This document shows, one piece after another, positions 1 to 8,546 of a stretch of 30,395 nucleotides of DNA (positions are counted from its first letter, which is position 1; each line of letters opens with the position of its first letter). The notes below the pieces were generated by a model. That model was not told the origin of the DNA and searched no databases. It worked only from the letters and a program-made list of their open reading frames with translations. The position numbers were made by a program, and so were the translations under genes. This DNA comes from a virus. The DNA lies in the IMG/VR virus record IMGVR_UViG_3300017751_000129, positions 1-30,395 of that record, one strand, 5' to 3'.

Positions 1-3000
1 GAACCGTGTCTTGCAATGACTGGTGATTTGTTCTTCGATTTGGATAAAAGTCCGGGTAGTTTCTTCTTGGAAAGCACAACTGACATTGAGAGAAACATCA
101 TTAATGATAAGAAAACAAGCACAAGCGCAGAACTTGACAGATACGGCGATGATGCAAACTATTGGCTTGGTGACACAAATGCTTTCAAGATGAATCAACG
201 CTCACCTGCTAAAAACTTCACAGTCGAACATATTGTTTGGAAGCGTATGGATGGTGGAAACCTCAGCCTTCCTGCTGTCAACGCTCGTGGTTTAGGTGCT
301 GTACCGTTCATCACGAGAGTAACAGGTGCAACAGGTTACACTACAGGAGAAAAACTGTACGGTATCAATCGCTTCTCCTTTGAAACCACTAACAGTGCTA
401 TGTTCCCAATCATACAAGCACAGGAACTTTCTCATCCTCAACTTGCCGCAAGTCATCCCGATGAGTTGCGAAATGTGTTGTCAATACCAAACGAGGAATT
501 ACAATTTGAGGAAATGCAGGTAGAGGATGATACAGGACAAATGCATGTTATCGAAGGTGGTTCACCATTTGGTACCGTTATCCGTACATTTAACACAGTT
601 TCCGACCGTAGTGCGGAAGGATTAGCACCAGCAATCGCAGGTAGTGGCATTGAGCCTAACATGAAGGTAAGGCTCCCACACCCCGACTCTATTCCCGGTA
701 ATCTAATCATTCGTAGTGGATTTGACAGATTACAAGCATATCAAAACGAAACAATGGGCACAGGTGGTATGACTCGACCACTTTCAAAGGACAGCCTAAA
801 ACATCTATTTACTGATGAAACAAAGGGGCCAAGACTCGGCGGAACATTTGGTGACCACAATTGGGAACACATCAGTCAAAGCCAATTCCCCGACCCCACC
901 CATTCGGGTTGGGAAAACGCTACAGGTCACGCACCGCTTGAAACATCATACGAATTACATGACCGCACGCTATTCTTCCATGTGACTAAGAATGGTAACA
1001 CGCACAGCCATCGCCACCCAACCTACTATACTCATAATGATGGTGTGACTAACAACGAACTAACAGGTGTGTCATACAGCGGTACCACTCTTACAGTAAA
1101 CACCGCACCCAACGCTACACTGTATAACGAATCAATTCGTGATGGACGAAAGTTCTTACGACTTTACAATCCAACAACAGACAAGGGTGGTGTAGCATCA
1201 TTCACAGGTATCGCTGGTTCTACCTTTACAGGATGTGTAGGTGACACTGATTTCGCTGAATTGATTGCTGGTGATATAACAGCACTTAAGGTGGTACCAT
1301 CGTATTATATTCCTGCTGGTAGCACTCGATTCTTTGCTTCACGCAGATTGCGTGACCATGCAGAAGTGAGTGGCAACAGCCCCGACATGGCACATACACT
1401 GTACAAAGATAATCATACACTCAATGCGTTGCTTGCTCACGCAATGTATGAAGTGCCTAAGATGAGTCCATTGGCTCTACCTCGTATGGGTCATCACTTC
1501 GTTACACCTACTATGGCTGTACTACCCGGTCATTTTGCCCACCCTGCATATCAAGGGTTATACAATAAACACCAAGCAATTCGTTCTGCTACTGTTAAAC
1601 ACCATGAAAGGTTGCTTATGGAAGAGCAAGATATGGATGATTTGATGAGTGATATTTCATCCACTCTTACAGATAACTTGTACGGTTATGACACACAACA
1701 TACATTCGGGTCACTTACTGCCACTCCAAGTGGCCCAAGTGACATTCACGGTGGGGCGTTCACATTGATGTTTGAATCTAAGATTCGCAGTGACGGTTAC
1801 GGCGTTCTTGCGTCCGAAGGCCAAGCAGGTGTAGTAAACGCCGCTGGTGGACACACAATTGTGCTTGAAGCCGCTGGTACATACACACTACGAGAGCACT
1901 TCCCCGACCCTTCCGAAGTAGGTGCGTATCAAATTGTCATTCAACCGAATGTGTTCAAATCACAGTTAATTGGTTTCCATGAAAATACTGGTGCTGATGA
2001 ACTGACGGGTCAACAAGTTGCTTTAGTGGTCGGTTTGCGTGAACCCGATTCCGCTACTGGTGGTGTAGGATTGGTTTTGGCTGAGGCTACATCAGCAGAT
2101 GTGAGAGGTTGTGAAGTGTTTATCAACGAACTTATCATTGACCACGACCCCGACCACGGTAGTCAATTTACCAACATACCACCTTTGATGTTGTATAACC
2201 CGCTTGGTGTTCAAGCGACTGAAAGCCCTGCGTTTGTTAAGCGGTCATTACCATATCACCCACAGATGTTTGTTAAATCCTCACCGGGTATGACAACTAA
2301 CATACCTTGGTGGAGTATTGTACACAAAGATGGACCCGACCATGTTGATGCTACTGGCTTCCGCCATCTCAATCATCATCGTCTTGACAATTACTACGAA
2401 TTTATTCGTGCAAGTGCAGGTAGTATTGCTTGCCAAATCACACTCGCAGGATACCCAAGTATCCATCCCGACATATATCACGAAGTGCTTGAGAACATTA
2501 GCCTCAACCCTGTGTGTACTGTTACCGTGAACCCTGCTTCGAGTGCCACGACTATCACTGTAGATGATGCTCGTGGTTTCCCACAGAAACCGTACTACGG
2601 CAACAAGTTGGAATACATAGATGCAAACGGCGTGCGCCGCACTCACACTTACACTGAGCGTAGTGGGTACGACTCAACTAACATGAATAAGCCAAAACAA
2701 TTCACCGTTGTTGCAAATGCTGATTTCACCGACAATATAGAAGTAGGTACAAAATTGCGGCTTACCCGTGCGTATGATTTCCGTCCCGCAGGTGCTATCT
2801 TCACTGATTCCTTGTCGAGTATGGTTACTCGAATTTTACCACAAATGTTGCAAGGAAGTCGTGATACAAATAGCCTACACATGGCCGATGCGTTCCTTTG
2901 CCTATGGCATCCAAATCTTGGTCGCCCCCACACCTTCTATTCGGATTCCAGTCGCACATGGTTAAATCCACTATTGGACAGGGCAGTAGCACAAAAACCA

Positions 3001-5667
3001 CTTAACAGTATGCCCGAACACTTTGAAACTGTTCACTACCACGATGCTACATATTATGCCAGCATGGGTCCATTCGCTTTCCACCGAAAGACCCTATCAC
3101 CTCCGTTTGATGTAATCGCACATGCTACTGTAGGTACAGATGTGGCGGCTACCGTGACAGCAGTTGACCCAGTTGCAAAAACCATCACTACAACTCGGCG
3201 TACTGCTTCTCTTTTTGGATACCAAATATCAGTGAACGGAATAACATTTGATGTTGCGGGTGACAATATCTTGAGTGGTGTCTTAAATGTATCACAAGAC
3301 ATAGTGAATCCTATTGCCATTGGTTCCACCATCAAAGTAGATGGTACGGGTGGGATGGCAAGTGCTCAACAATTAGATACTGTTCATGCTGTGGGTGTGC
3401 GTAGTTTCGCCCCACAAGGTGGTCAATATGATGGCAGTGATGCCTCAACCAAAACCATGCTTAATCACTTTTGGCCGTGTGGTAGTCGTGGCGGGCCGTT
3501 AGTTAGTCGCCTTGACGGGTACGGATATGTATCCGCCGCATGGGATTATCCGAGAGAATACACCTTTGATGGACCTGTTTGGACTGATGCTGATGATGAT
3601 GGCTCTTATGTTGTAACTAACGGTATTACCAAAACATCCTATGACGGGATTAGTAATCCTACACGCACCCGTCCGTTTGGGTATCGTATTGGCTTGCGCC
3701 AACCATACAACAAACCACAGTGGTCGTTGTATGGTATGCGTGCATTCCGTGAACAAGCGGTACTTGGTGGAACAACTGTAACTGACATTAGCAGTGGTTA
3801 TCCACACGGACCATTGGTACAAGGTGAAACTGAAACATGGACATACGCTGGTGGTAGTGGTCTTACTAACGGTACATACCCTAATACTCAAATTGGTATT
3901 ATGGAGCGGCAAACTAATTTCAGTGGTATGCTTGGAGTGGATAAACCGGAGTTCCAAGTGCGATATAGCGATGGTATGCGTATTGCACGACCATTTGGTT
4001 GCCCTGTGCGTACACTACGCAACAAAGAAACCGTACTTCGTGATTGGTGGGGTGACATAAATGCTAAAAACATCGCTAAGATTGATGAAGCGGTGGGATA
4101 TTATTTGGTAGATTGGTGGGGTAACACTCGTGGAGAAGAGGTTCGCCGTCACCCTGTTCGTGGTTTCGGTATTCGACCTGCTTGGGATGCGGCAGATGTG
4201 TATGAATATGATAGAACAAACGACGCTACACCATATCAGCGTCTATTCAACGGTGGTAAGCCGGTTGTAAACATGAAAGGATTGTTGGTTGCTGGCTTAA
4301 GTGGTAATTTAAGCGGTTCGCCGTATTCCACCATTCCACGCTTTGGTGGTCGTAAGAATGATGTGAACACAAACAATGCTAATGAGTTAGTCGATGTGTA
4401 CTTCCCTACCAACGCTCACCGAGTTGGTGATGATGGGCACGGGCGTGGTCTACGATACCCAACAGCATTCAATGAAGATGTACTTACAGCACTTGACGAG
4501 CCATATCACGCTACTGGTGTTGTTCTTTCACATCATACCTCCGAGCCTAACATGAATGACGGATTTATTCGTGCACGCAATGATGTGCTACAACCCGATG
4601 AAGTACCTCGTGGTATCAGTGCACGCCTCAACATTGCCGAAGATGGATTGCTCAAACCCGAAGCGGTAGTAAGTGACCGTGTTGAAACAGTAAGTGGCGA
4701 CTCACCACACAAAGATGCTGTAAGCCGTAGTAGCCCTCGTATCGGACTCGATACTGAAAACATAGAGGGAGTTGATGACAACCTTATCGCCATTAACACT
4801 GAGGCACACAGCCTACACACTGACCGTGGTGTAGGACAGCGTGTGGTACTACAAGGTGGTATGCAAGCAGGTTCACAAACCATCGGTCACTACGACTTAA
4901 CAGGAATTAACTTTGCTGGACAACCCCAAGGTGGTGCAATGCGCCTTAGTCACACTTCTAATTTCAGTCCACTTGGTGGTACATATGTTGCTGAATCTCG
5001 TAATTTCGTCAAACCAATTAACGACAAAGATTGGGGCGGTATCACCGGCTCTAACAAAACATCTAATCCATACGAAACGAGTACATTCGACGCATCATCA
5101 CAACAAACAAATCTTACTGATAAGAGTGTAACATACATGATGCGCCCTGTTCGTTTGCTCGATAAACAACACATTGAGATGTTCCGTCCTAACAACAGTC
5201 TTCACTCTTCAAGCCCACAATTTGGTAGTAATTACTTCTCCGCTACTGGTGGAGGTAAATACGGTATGTACATTTACGAGATTCTTAACGGTCGAGCGGC
5301 AAGTGGAAATTACATTCGTGCTACAAACCCCGACAGTAACCCACCATACGCCCCGTTGTATGTTATGGATATATCCAGTAATGATGCCACACCTGTAAGT
5401 AAAGGACCAAAGATTATCGGAACAAGTGCCAGTGGATTCGACTCGACAAAATTGGACAACGAAGTGACTCGTGTTGTGATGAGTGAAAATACACTACAGC
5501 ACTATCGTGCTGATGCACCTCGTAGGCGTGCACATAAAGAAGGCGAAACAAAGGAAGAAAGGATGGATTACAGCGTCCAGCCACGCTTCTCTCAATCCCT
5601 TCATCCAAAAGGACATAAAGGAGATGTAGACTACAATTCTACAGACCACAGTGGTGATGGAGCATGA
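1..5667 (+). CDS. Giant virion structural protein, probably tail/baseplate associated (5' end outside window)
   Basis: The frame is open from the first base. The first ATG, at 16, has no ribosome binding site although nearly every other gene here has one, so the true start is probably upstream. At least 1,883 residues are visible. The protein is rich in Gly, Thr, Asn, Ser and His and looks beta-rich throughout, with no long coiled coil, so it does not look like a tape measure. I see no enzyme motif and recognise no family. A charged tail rich in Lys, Glu, His and Asp closes the protein. Its stop overlaps the next start (ATGA), which makes it the head of the visible tail operon. Position directly before a hub-like protein and fibres suggests a tail-tip, baseplate or adsorption protein; that role is inference. 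A giant decoration or surface protein is the main alternative. Confidence 0.7.
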   Translation, partial: EPCLAMTGDLFFDLDKSPGSFFLESTTDIERNIINDKKTSTSAELDRYGDDANYWLGDTNAFKMNQRSPAKNFTVEHIVWKRMDGGNLSLPAVNARGLGAVPFITRVTGATGYTTGEKLYGINRFSFETTNSAMFPIIQAQELSHPQLAASHPDELRNVLSIPNEELQFEEMQVEDDTGQMHVIEGGSPFGTVIRTFNTVSDRSAEGLAPAIAGSGIEPNMKVRLPHPDSIPGNLIIRSGFDRLQAYQNETMGTGGMTRPLSKDSLKHLFTDETKGPRLGGTFGDHNWEHISQSQFPDPTHSGWENATGHAPLETSYELHDRTLFFHVTKNGNTHSHRHPTYYTHNDGVTNNELTGVSYSGTTLTVNTAPNATLYNESIRDGRKFLRLYNPTTDKGGVASFTGIAGSTFTGCVGDTDFAELIAGDITALKVVPSYYIPAGSTRFFASRRLRDHAEVSGNSPDMAHTLYKDNHTLNALLAHAMYEVPKMSPLALPRMGHHFVTPTMAVLPGHFAHPAYQGLYNKHQAIRSATVKHHERLLMEEQDMDDLMSDISSTLTDNLYGYDTQHTFGSLTATPSGPSDIHGGAFTLMFESKIRSDGYGVLASEGQAGVVNAAGGHTIVLEAAGTYTLREHFPDPSEVGAYQIVIQPNVFKSQLIGFHENTGADELTGQQVALVVGLREPDSATGGVGLVLAEATSADVRGCEVFINELIIDHDPDHGSQFTNIPPLMLYNPLGVQATESPAFVKRSLPYHPQMFVKSSPGMTTNIPWWSIVHKDGPDHVDATGFRHLNHHRLDNYYEFIRASAGSIACQITLAGYPSIHPDIYHEVLENISLNPVCTVTVNPASSATTITVDDARGFPQKPYYGNKLEYIDANGVRRTHTYTERSGYDSTNMNKPKQFTVVANADFTDNIEVGTKLRLTRAYDFRPAGAIFTDSLSSMVTRILPQMLQGSRDTNSLHMADAFLCLWHPNLGRPHTFYSDSSRTWLNPLLDRAVAQKPLNSMPEHFETVHYHDATYYASMGPFAFHRKTLSPPFDVIAHATVGTDVAATVTAVDPVAKTITTTRRTASLFGYQISVNGITFDVAGDNILSGVLNVSQDIVNPIAIGSTIKVDGTGGMASAQQLDTVHAVGVRSFAPQGGQYDGSDASTKTMLNHFWPCGSRGGPLVSRLDGYGYVSAAWDYPREYTFDGPVWTDADDDGSYVVTNGITKTSYDGISNPTRTRPFGYRIGLRQPYNKPQWSLYGMRAFREQAVLGGTTVTDISSGYPHGPLVQGETETWTYAGGSGLTNGTYPNTQIGIMERQTNFSGMLGVDKPEFQVRYSDGMRIARPFGCPVRTLRNKETVLRDWWGDINAKNIAKIDEAVGYYLVDWWGNTRGEEVRRHPVRGFGIRPAWDAADVYEYDRTNDATPYQRLFNGGKPVVNMKGLLVAGLSGNLSGSPYSTIPRFGGRKNDVNTNNANELVDVYFPTNAHRVGDDGHGRGLRYPTAFNEDVLTALDEPYHATGVVLSHHTSEPNMNDGFIRARNDVLQPDEVPRGISARLNIAEDGLLKPEAVVSDRVETVSGDSPHKDAVSRSSPRIGLDTENIEGVDDNLIAINTEAHSLHTDRGVGQRVVLQGGMQAGSQTIGHYDLTGINFAGQPQGGAMRLSHTSNFSPLGGTYVAESRNFVKPINDKDWGGITGSNKTSNPYETSTFDASSQQTNLTDKSVTYMMRPVRLLDKQHIEMFRPNNSLHSSSPQFGSNYFSATGGGKYGMYIYEILNGRAASGNYIRATNPDSNPPYAPLYVMDISSNDATPVSKGPKIIGTSASGFDSTKLDNEVTRVVMSENTLQHYRADAPRRRAHKEGETKEERMDYSVQPRFSQSLHPKGHKGDVDYNSTDHSGDGA

Positions 5668-5999
5668 CGGACTTTGACTTTTGTGATTGTTGCTCACCTG
5701 CTGACCTTGCTTTCGCTGTAATGAAGGCCAAAAAAAGTAAGCCATTTCATGGTTATAACCCAAATAAGCACAGTAAGAAAGGTGGACTGAACGCTAAGGG
5801 TCGTGCCGCCGCCAAGCGTAAGAGTGGTGCAAACCTCAAACCTCCTGTGACAACCAAGCCAAGCAAACTCAAGCCCGGTTCAAAGAAGGCGAAGCGTCGT
5901 AAGTCGTTTTGCGCTCGCATGTCGGGTGTCAAAGGCCCGACCAGCAAAGGTGGTAAATTGACACCAAAGGGAGCATCCTTGAAGCGATGGAACTGTTGA
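5664..5999 (+). CDS. Small basic protein resembling a marine-phage family (DUF6321-like)
   Basis: A 111-residue protein with an acidic, Cys-containing N-terminus (CDCC at about 7-10) followed by a very basic stretch. The middle carries KGGLNAKGRAAAKR and NLKPPV, then RRKSFCARMSGVKGP, and the protein ends in LKRWNC. From memory this order of motifs matches a short family of unknown function common in marine tailed phages, often labelled DUF6321; a search is needed to confirm the label. The start overlaps the stop of the giant protein (ATGA) and is preceded by GGTGAT with a 5-nt spacer, so it is translated with the tail operon. High Lys/Arg content could mean nucleic-acid binding or a minor virion role, but neither is shown. 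Confidence 0.75.
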   Translation: MTDFDFCDCCSPADLAFAVMKAKKSKPFHGYNPNKHSKKGGLNAKGRAAAKRKSGANLKPPVTTKPSKLKPGSKKAKRRKSFCARMSGVKGPTSKGGKLTPKGASLKRWNC

Positions 6000-6008
6000 G
6001 GTTGAATC

Positions 6009-7424
6009 ATGACCGTCCTCAAGAATACAAGGACTGGTCGGTACAACACTGACGCAGATGAGGTCATGACCCATGTGCGTAAGCCCGTGTTCGTGGACAA
6101 CGCCATTCATCACGGTCGCATCAGCGTGCAGAAGGCAAACAAGGCTAAAGTCACGGTGGAGAAGAAAAACACTCGTAATTTACAAGTGATGCCGCAACGC
6201 AACTATCGCATCCTTGAGGGCGAATCGTACATCCAATTGTCGCATAACAACACCCCCGGCCACTCGCTCAATACAGCCCCTTTCTTTGCTGATGATTTAA
6301 TTTCCAGCACCAACAGCCCCATGCTCATCTACAACGCTGACACACCCGCCCAACGGTTGTTACCTCACAATATCGAATCATCGTCATTTGGTGTGTTGAT
6401 GAACCTACGCAACATGAAGGGTAAGACGCTGGATGGTATAGGGTTTACAGGGCGTACAGTCAAACTCGGCCAACCAGTCGATGTAGGATTGCGTAGCACT
6501 GACTTGGCTATTCGACTTGGAGAATCAATTAACAGTGGTGCTACAAGCGTGAACATCTCACGCCCGAAGAGTGTTACATCATCTTCTGCACGCAAACACA
6601 GCACACGCTTTATTGGTCAAGATTTCAATAACATGAATCTTATGACGGCCCTTCGCTTCTTAGGTCGTCATGACAGTCGTATGCTCTTACTCGACCGCTT
6701 CGGCAATTTATTGTATATACCCATCACTTTTAGTGAAGCAACCTACACTGTAGACAAAAACTTCCGCTTCGGTCCAAAACAAGACAATCCAATTGAAAAC
6801 ATTTCAAACCGTGTAACCGTACAAGGTCATCCATTGGCTCTTAACGACTTGGTTATTGTAACTGTAGACGATGTTGAAGGGCAGGTCGAAGAGGTGCGAG
6901 AAGACACTGCGCCTGTGGTAGACAATACAGTTCGTACCACCAACGCCGCTCGGCGTGTAGCACGACAGATGCTTAAATCACGCTCACTTGTTCGTGGTAG
7001 CCTCTCAAGTGCAGGTCACATGAACTTACTTACACTGCGCCCCGGTATGACAGTAAAGTATGATGGGGTCAACAAGGTAGTCACCGAGGTTAAACACATG
7101 CCTATGCGGAACATGAGTGACCTTACCATGATGAACTTTGAAAGTGGTATTGAAGGGGTATTGCAGGGTATTTCCGAAGGGACAACAGTAAGTGCTAACG
7201 AGAATAATCCTGCTACCTATGTACAAGTTGTTGAGCAAAACTTAGCAATGTTTGGTAAAGTAGAATTAAGAATCGTATCAGCGGTAACAGAAAGAGGGGT
7301 ATTTAATACAGCATACCTCATCGGTGGAGTGAAGGGAACACACAATCGTGGGCTTATTGGTGGAAACGGGCTACCGATTGGTGTGAACAAGACAAGAACA
7401 AGGAGGAATATATATTCCAGTTAG
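6009..7424 (+). CDS. Probable tail baseplate hub protein (gpD/gp27-like)
   Basis: A 471-residue protein that starts at an ATG with GAGG 7 nt upstream, directly after the preceding stop. The C-terminal half has the layout of phage hub proteins of the late control D/gp27 type: a segment 'NRVTVQG' near residue 260, a helix rich in Ala and Arg (AARRVARQML) near 315, then a beta stretch 'LTLRPGMTVKYDG' and 'VTEVKHM' near 340-365. That order (helix, then 'L.PG..V...G', then '.V..V.H') recurs in hub proteins that form the central ring of the tail tip. Its place between the giant structural protein and the fibre genes agrees. The family call rests on pattern memory only; a generic tail protein is the alternative. 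Confidence 0.5.
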   Translation: MTVLKNTRTGRYNTDADEVMTHVRKPVFVDNAIHHGRISVQKANKAKVTVEKKNTRNLQVMPQRNYRILEGESYIQLSHNNTPGHSLNTAPFFADDLISSTNSPMLIYNADTPAQRLLPHNIESSSFGVLMNLRNMKGKTLDGIGFTGRTVKLGQPVDVGLRSTDLAIRLGESINSGATSVNISRPKSVTSSSARKHSTRFIGQDFNNMNLMTALRFLGRHDSRMLLLDRFGNLLYIPITFSEATYTVDKNFRFGPKQDNPIENISNRVTVQGHPLALNDLVIVTVDDVEGQVEEVREDTAPVVDNTVRTTNAARRVARQMLKSRSLVRGSLSSAGHMNLLTLRPGMTVKYDGVNKVVTEVKHMPMRNMSDLTMMNFESGIEGVLQGISEGTTVSANENNPATYVQVVEQNLAMFGKVELRIVSAVTERGVFNTAYLIGGVKGTHNRGLIGGNGLPIGVNKTRTRRNIYSS

Positions 7425-7431
7425 TGATTAT

Positions 7432-7758
7432 ATGCGTCGTCTTTTGCTTGACACCCTTGCAAGCAACATCAACGAGGTAATCTTAGGTTTTGATGGCACA
7501 CCAGCAACCGCTGATGATGGTTCTGCTGGTAGACCTGCCATCATTCTCACACCTACAGTGACGATTGTTGATGATACATCTTTATTGGTAGAAGCAAAAC
7601 TTCCATATGATACTTCATTTACTGAGCAAATAAAAGAAGTGTACATTCAATTTCGTGACAGTACCGATTTTACACCAGTGGGTCGATACACCATCACACC
7701 AATTACTAAATCAACAGCAAATGAATTAAAAATTCAAATCGCAATTGAGGTGGCATAA
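7432..7758 (+). CDS. Small tail protein, possibly fibre collar/attachment-like
   Basis: A 108-residue protein. The C-terminal 45 residues, with 'IKEVYIQFRDSTDFTPVGRY' and then 'ITPITKSTANELKIQIAIEV', resemble the region seen in phage tail-collar or fibre-attachment proteins, where an 'E(V/I)glf...' strand is followed by 'KT...L.I...I'. That resemblance is weak. The ATG at 7432 is preceded by GTGAT with a 3-nt spacer, the RBS pattern used by other genes here. The stop overlaps the next start (TAATG). Position between a hub-like protein and the fibre suggests a baseplate or fibre-linker role. Confidence 0.6.
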   Translation: MRRLLLDTLASNINEVILGFDGTPATADDGSAGRPAIILTPTVTIVDDTSLLVEAKLPYDTSFTEQIKEVYIQFRDSTDFTPVGRYTITPITKSTANELKIQIAIEVA

Positions 7759-8546
7759 TGAGCATTATGGATGATGCTTGGCTCATTCTTAAAGAGCGAA
7801 AGGAACAAGGGTATTATCGGGAAGCCACTATACCCGATGATAAAAGAAAACCTGTGACTAAAATTCCAAGATTTTTTGGTTCGCGGGAACACAGATACCA
7901 ACAACACCCGTTTGCAAATCGCTTTGCTACGCTTGCTTTATCACAGGCTCTTGCTGATATGGGTGAAGACATAGTACCCGAAACACCTATTCGTGGTGGT
8001 GGGGTAGAGCAACGCCAAATGGATGAAGTGTTTGGAAGGAGAGGCCGAAGTGACTATGGTGGTATGCATAATGAAATGGATGTTCAAAGAATAAGGCAAC
8101 TTCCACTGATGCAAATGCTCGGTTTGGCTGACTTGAAAGGCCAAAACATAGGTATGCAAGACAATAGAGTAAAGGTGTTTGACCCCGCCTTCCGTACTTT
8201 TAGAGGACATAAGATTGGACAATACGGAAAACCACTTGATTTTCAAGAAGGTACAGTTATGTCTAACATAAAAGAAAATTTCAATAATGTACCTGCCGAT
8301 GAATTAGCGGAACTTGCACAACAAGTTAAGGAATACAGACCTCAATTTGATGTGTGGGAAGACAGGGGTAATGCAAGGGAATGGAAGGAAGGTATGGGTG
8401 ATTATACTACAACAAGGGACACACTCGCTTATCTTAATTCATTAAACCAAGACCCACAGCAAACTAAATTATTTCAGCATGAAGGGTTTGGAGAAAACAC
8501 GCAACAATACAATAACATGTTAGAACAATTGGGGAGAGGGCAATGA
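7758..8546 (+). CDS. Unknown protein of the tail module
   Basis: A 262-residue hydrophilic protein that I do not recognise. It opens with MSIMDDAWLILKERKEQGYY and is rich in Gln, Arg, Gly and Asp. It has no membrane segment, no cysteine pairs and no catalytic motif I can name. Residues about 180-262 look helical and acidic. GAGGTGG lies 5 nt upstream of the ATG, and the stop overlaps the fibre start (ATGA), so it is co-translated with the tail genes. A role as fibre chaperone, adaptor or virion protein is possible but is inferred from position alone. Confidence 0.6.
   Translation: MSIMDDAWLILKERKEQGYYREATIPDDKRKPVTKIPRFFGSREHRYQQHPFANRFATLALSQALADMGEDIVPETPIRGGGVEQRQMDEVFGRRGRSDYGGMHNEMDVQRIRQLPLMQMLGLADLKGQNIGMQDNRVKVFDPAFRTFRGHKIGQYGKPLDFQEGTVMSNIKENFNNVPADELAELAQQVKEYRPQFDVWEDRGNAREWKEGMGDYTTTRDTLAYLNSLNQDPQQTKLFQHEGFGENTQQYNNMLEQLGRGQ

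Noticed and set aside
7414-7431. ATT at 7414 as start of the 108-residue gene, with AGGAGG 7 nt upstream
   Set aside because: ATT starts are very rare, AGGAGG also encodes Arg-Arg in the preceding gene, and the ATG at 7432 has a GTGAT site with the spacing used elsewhere.
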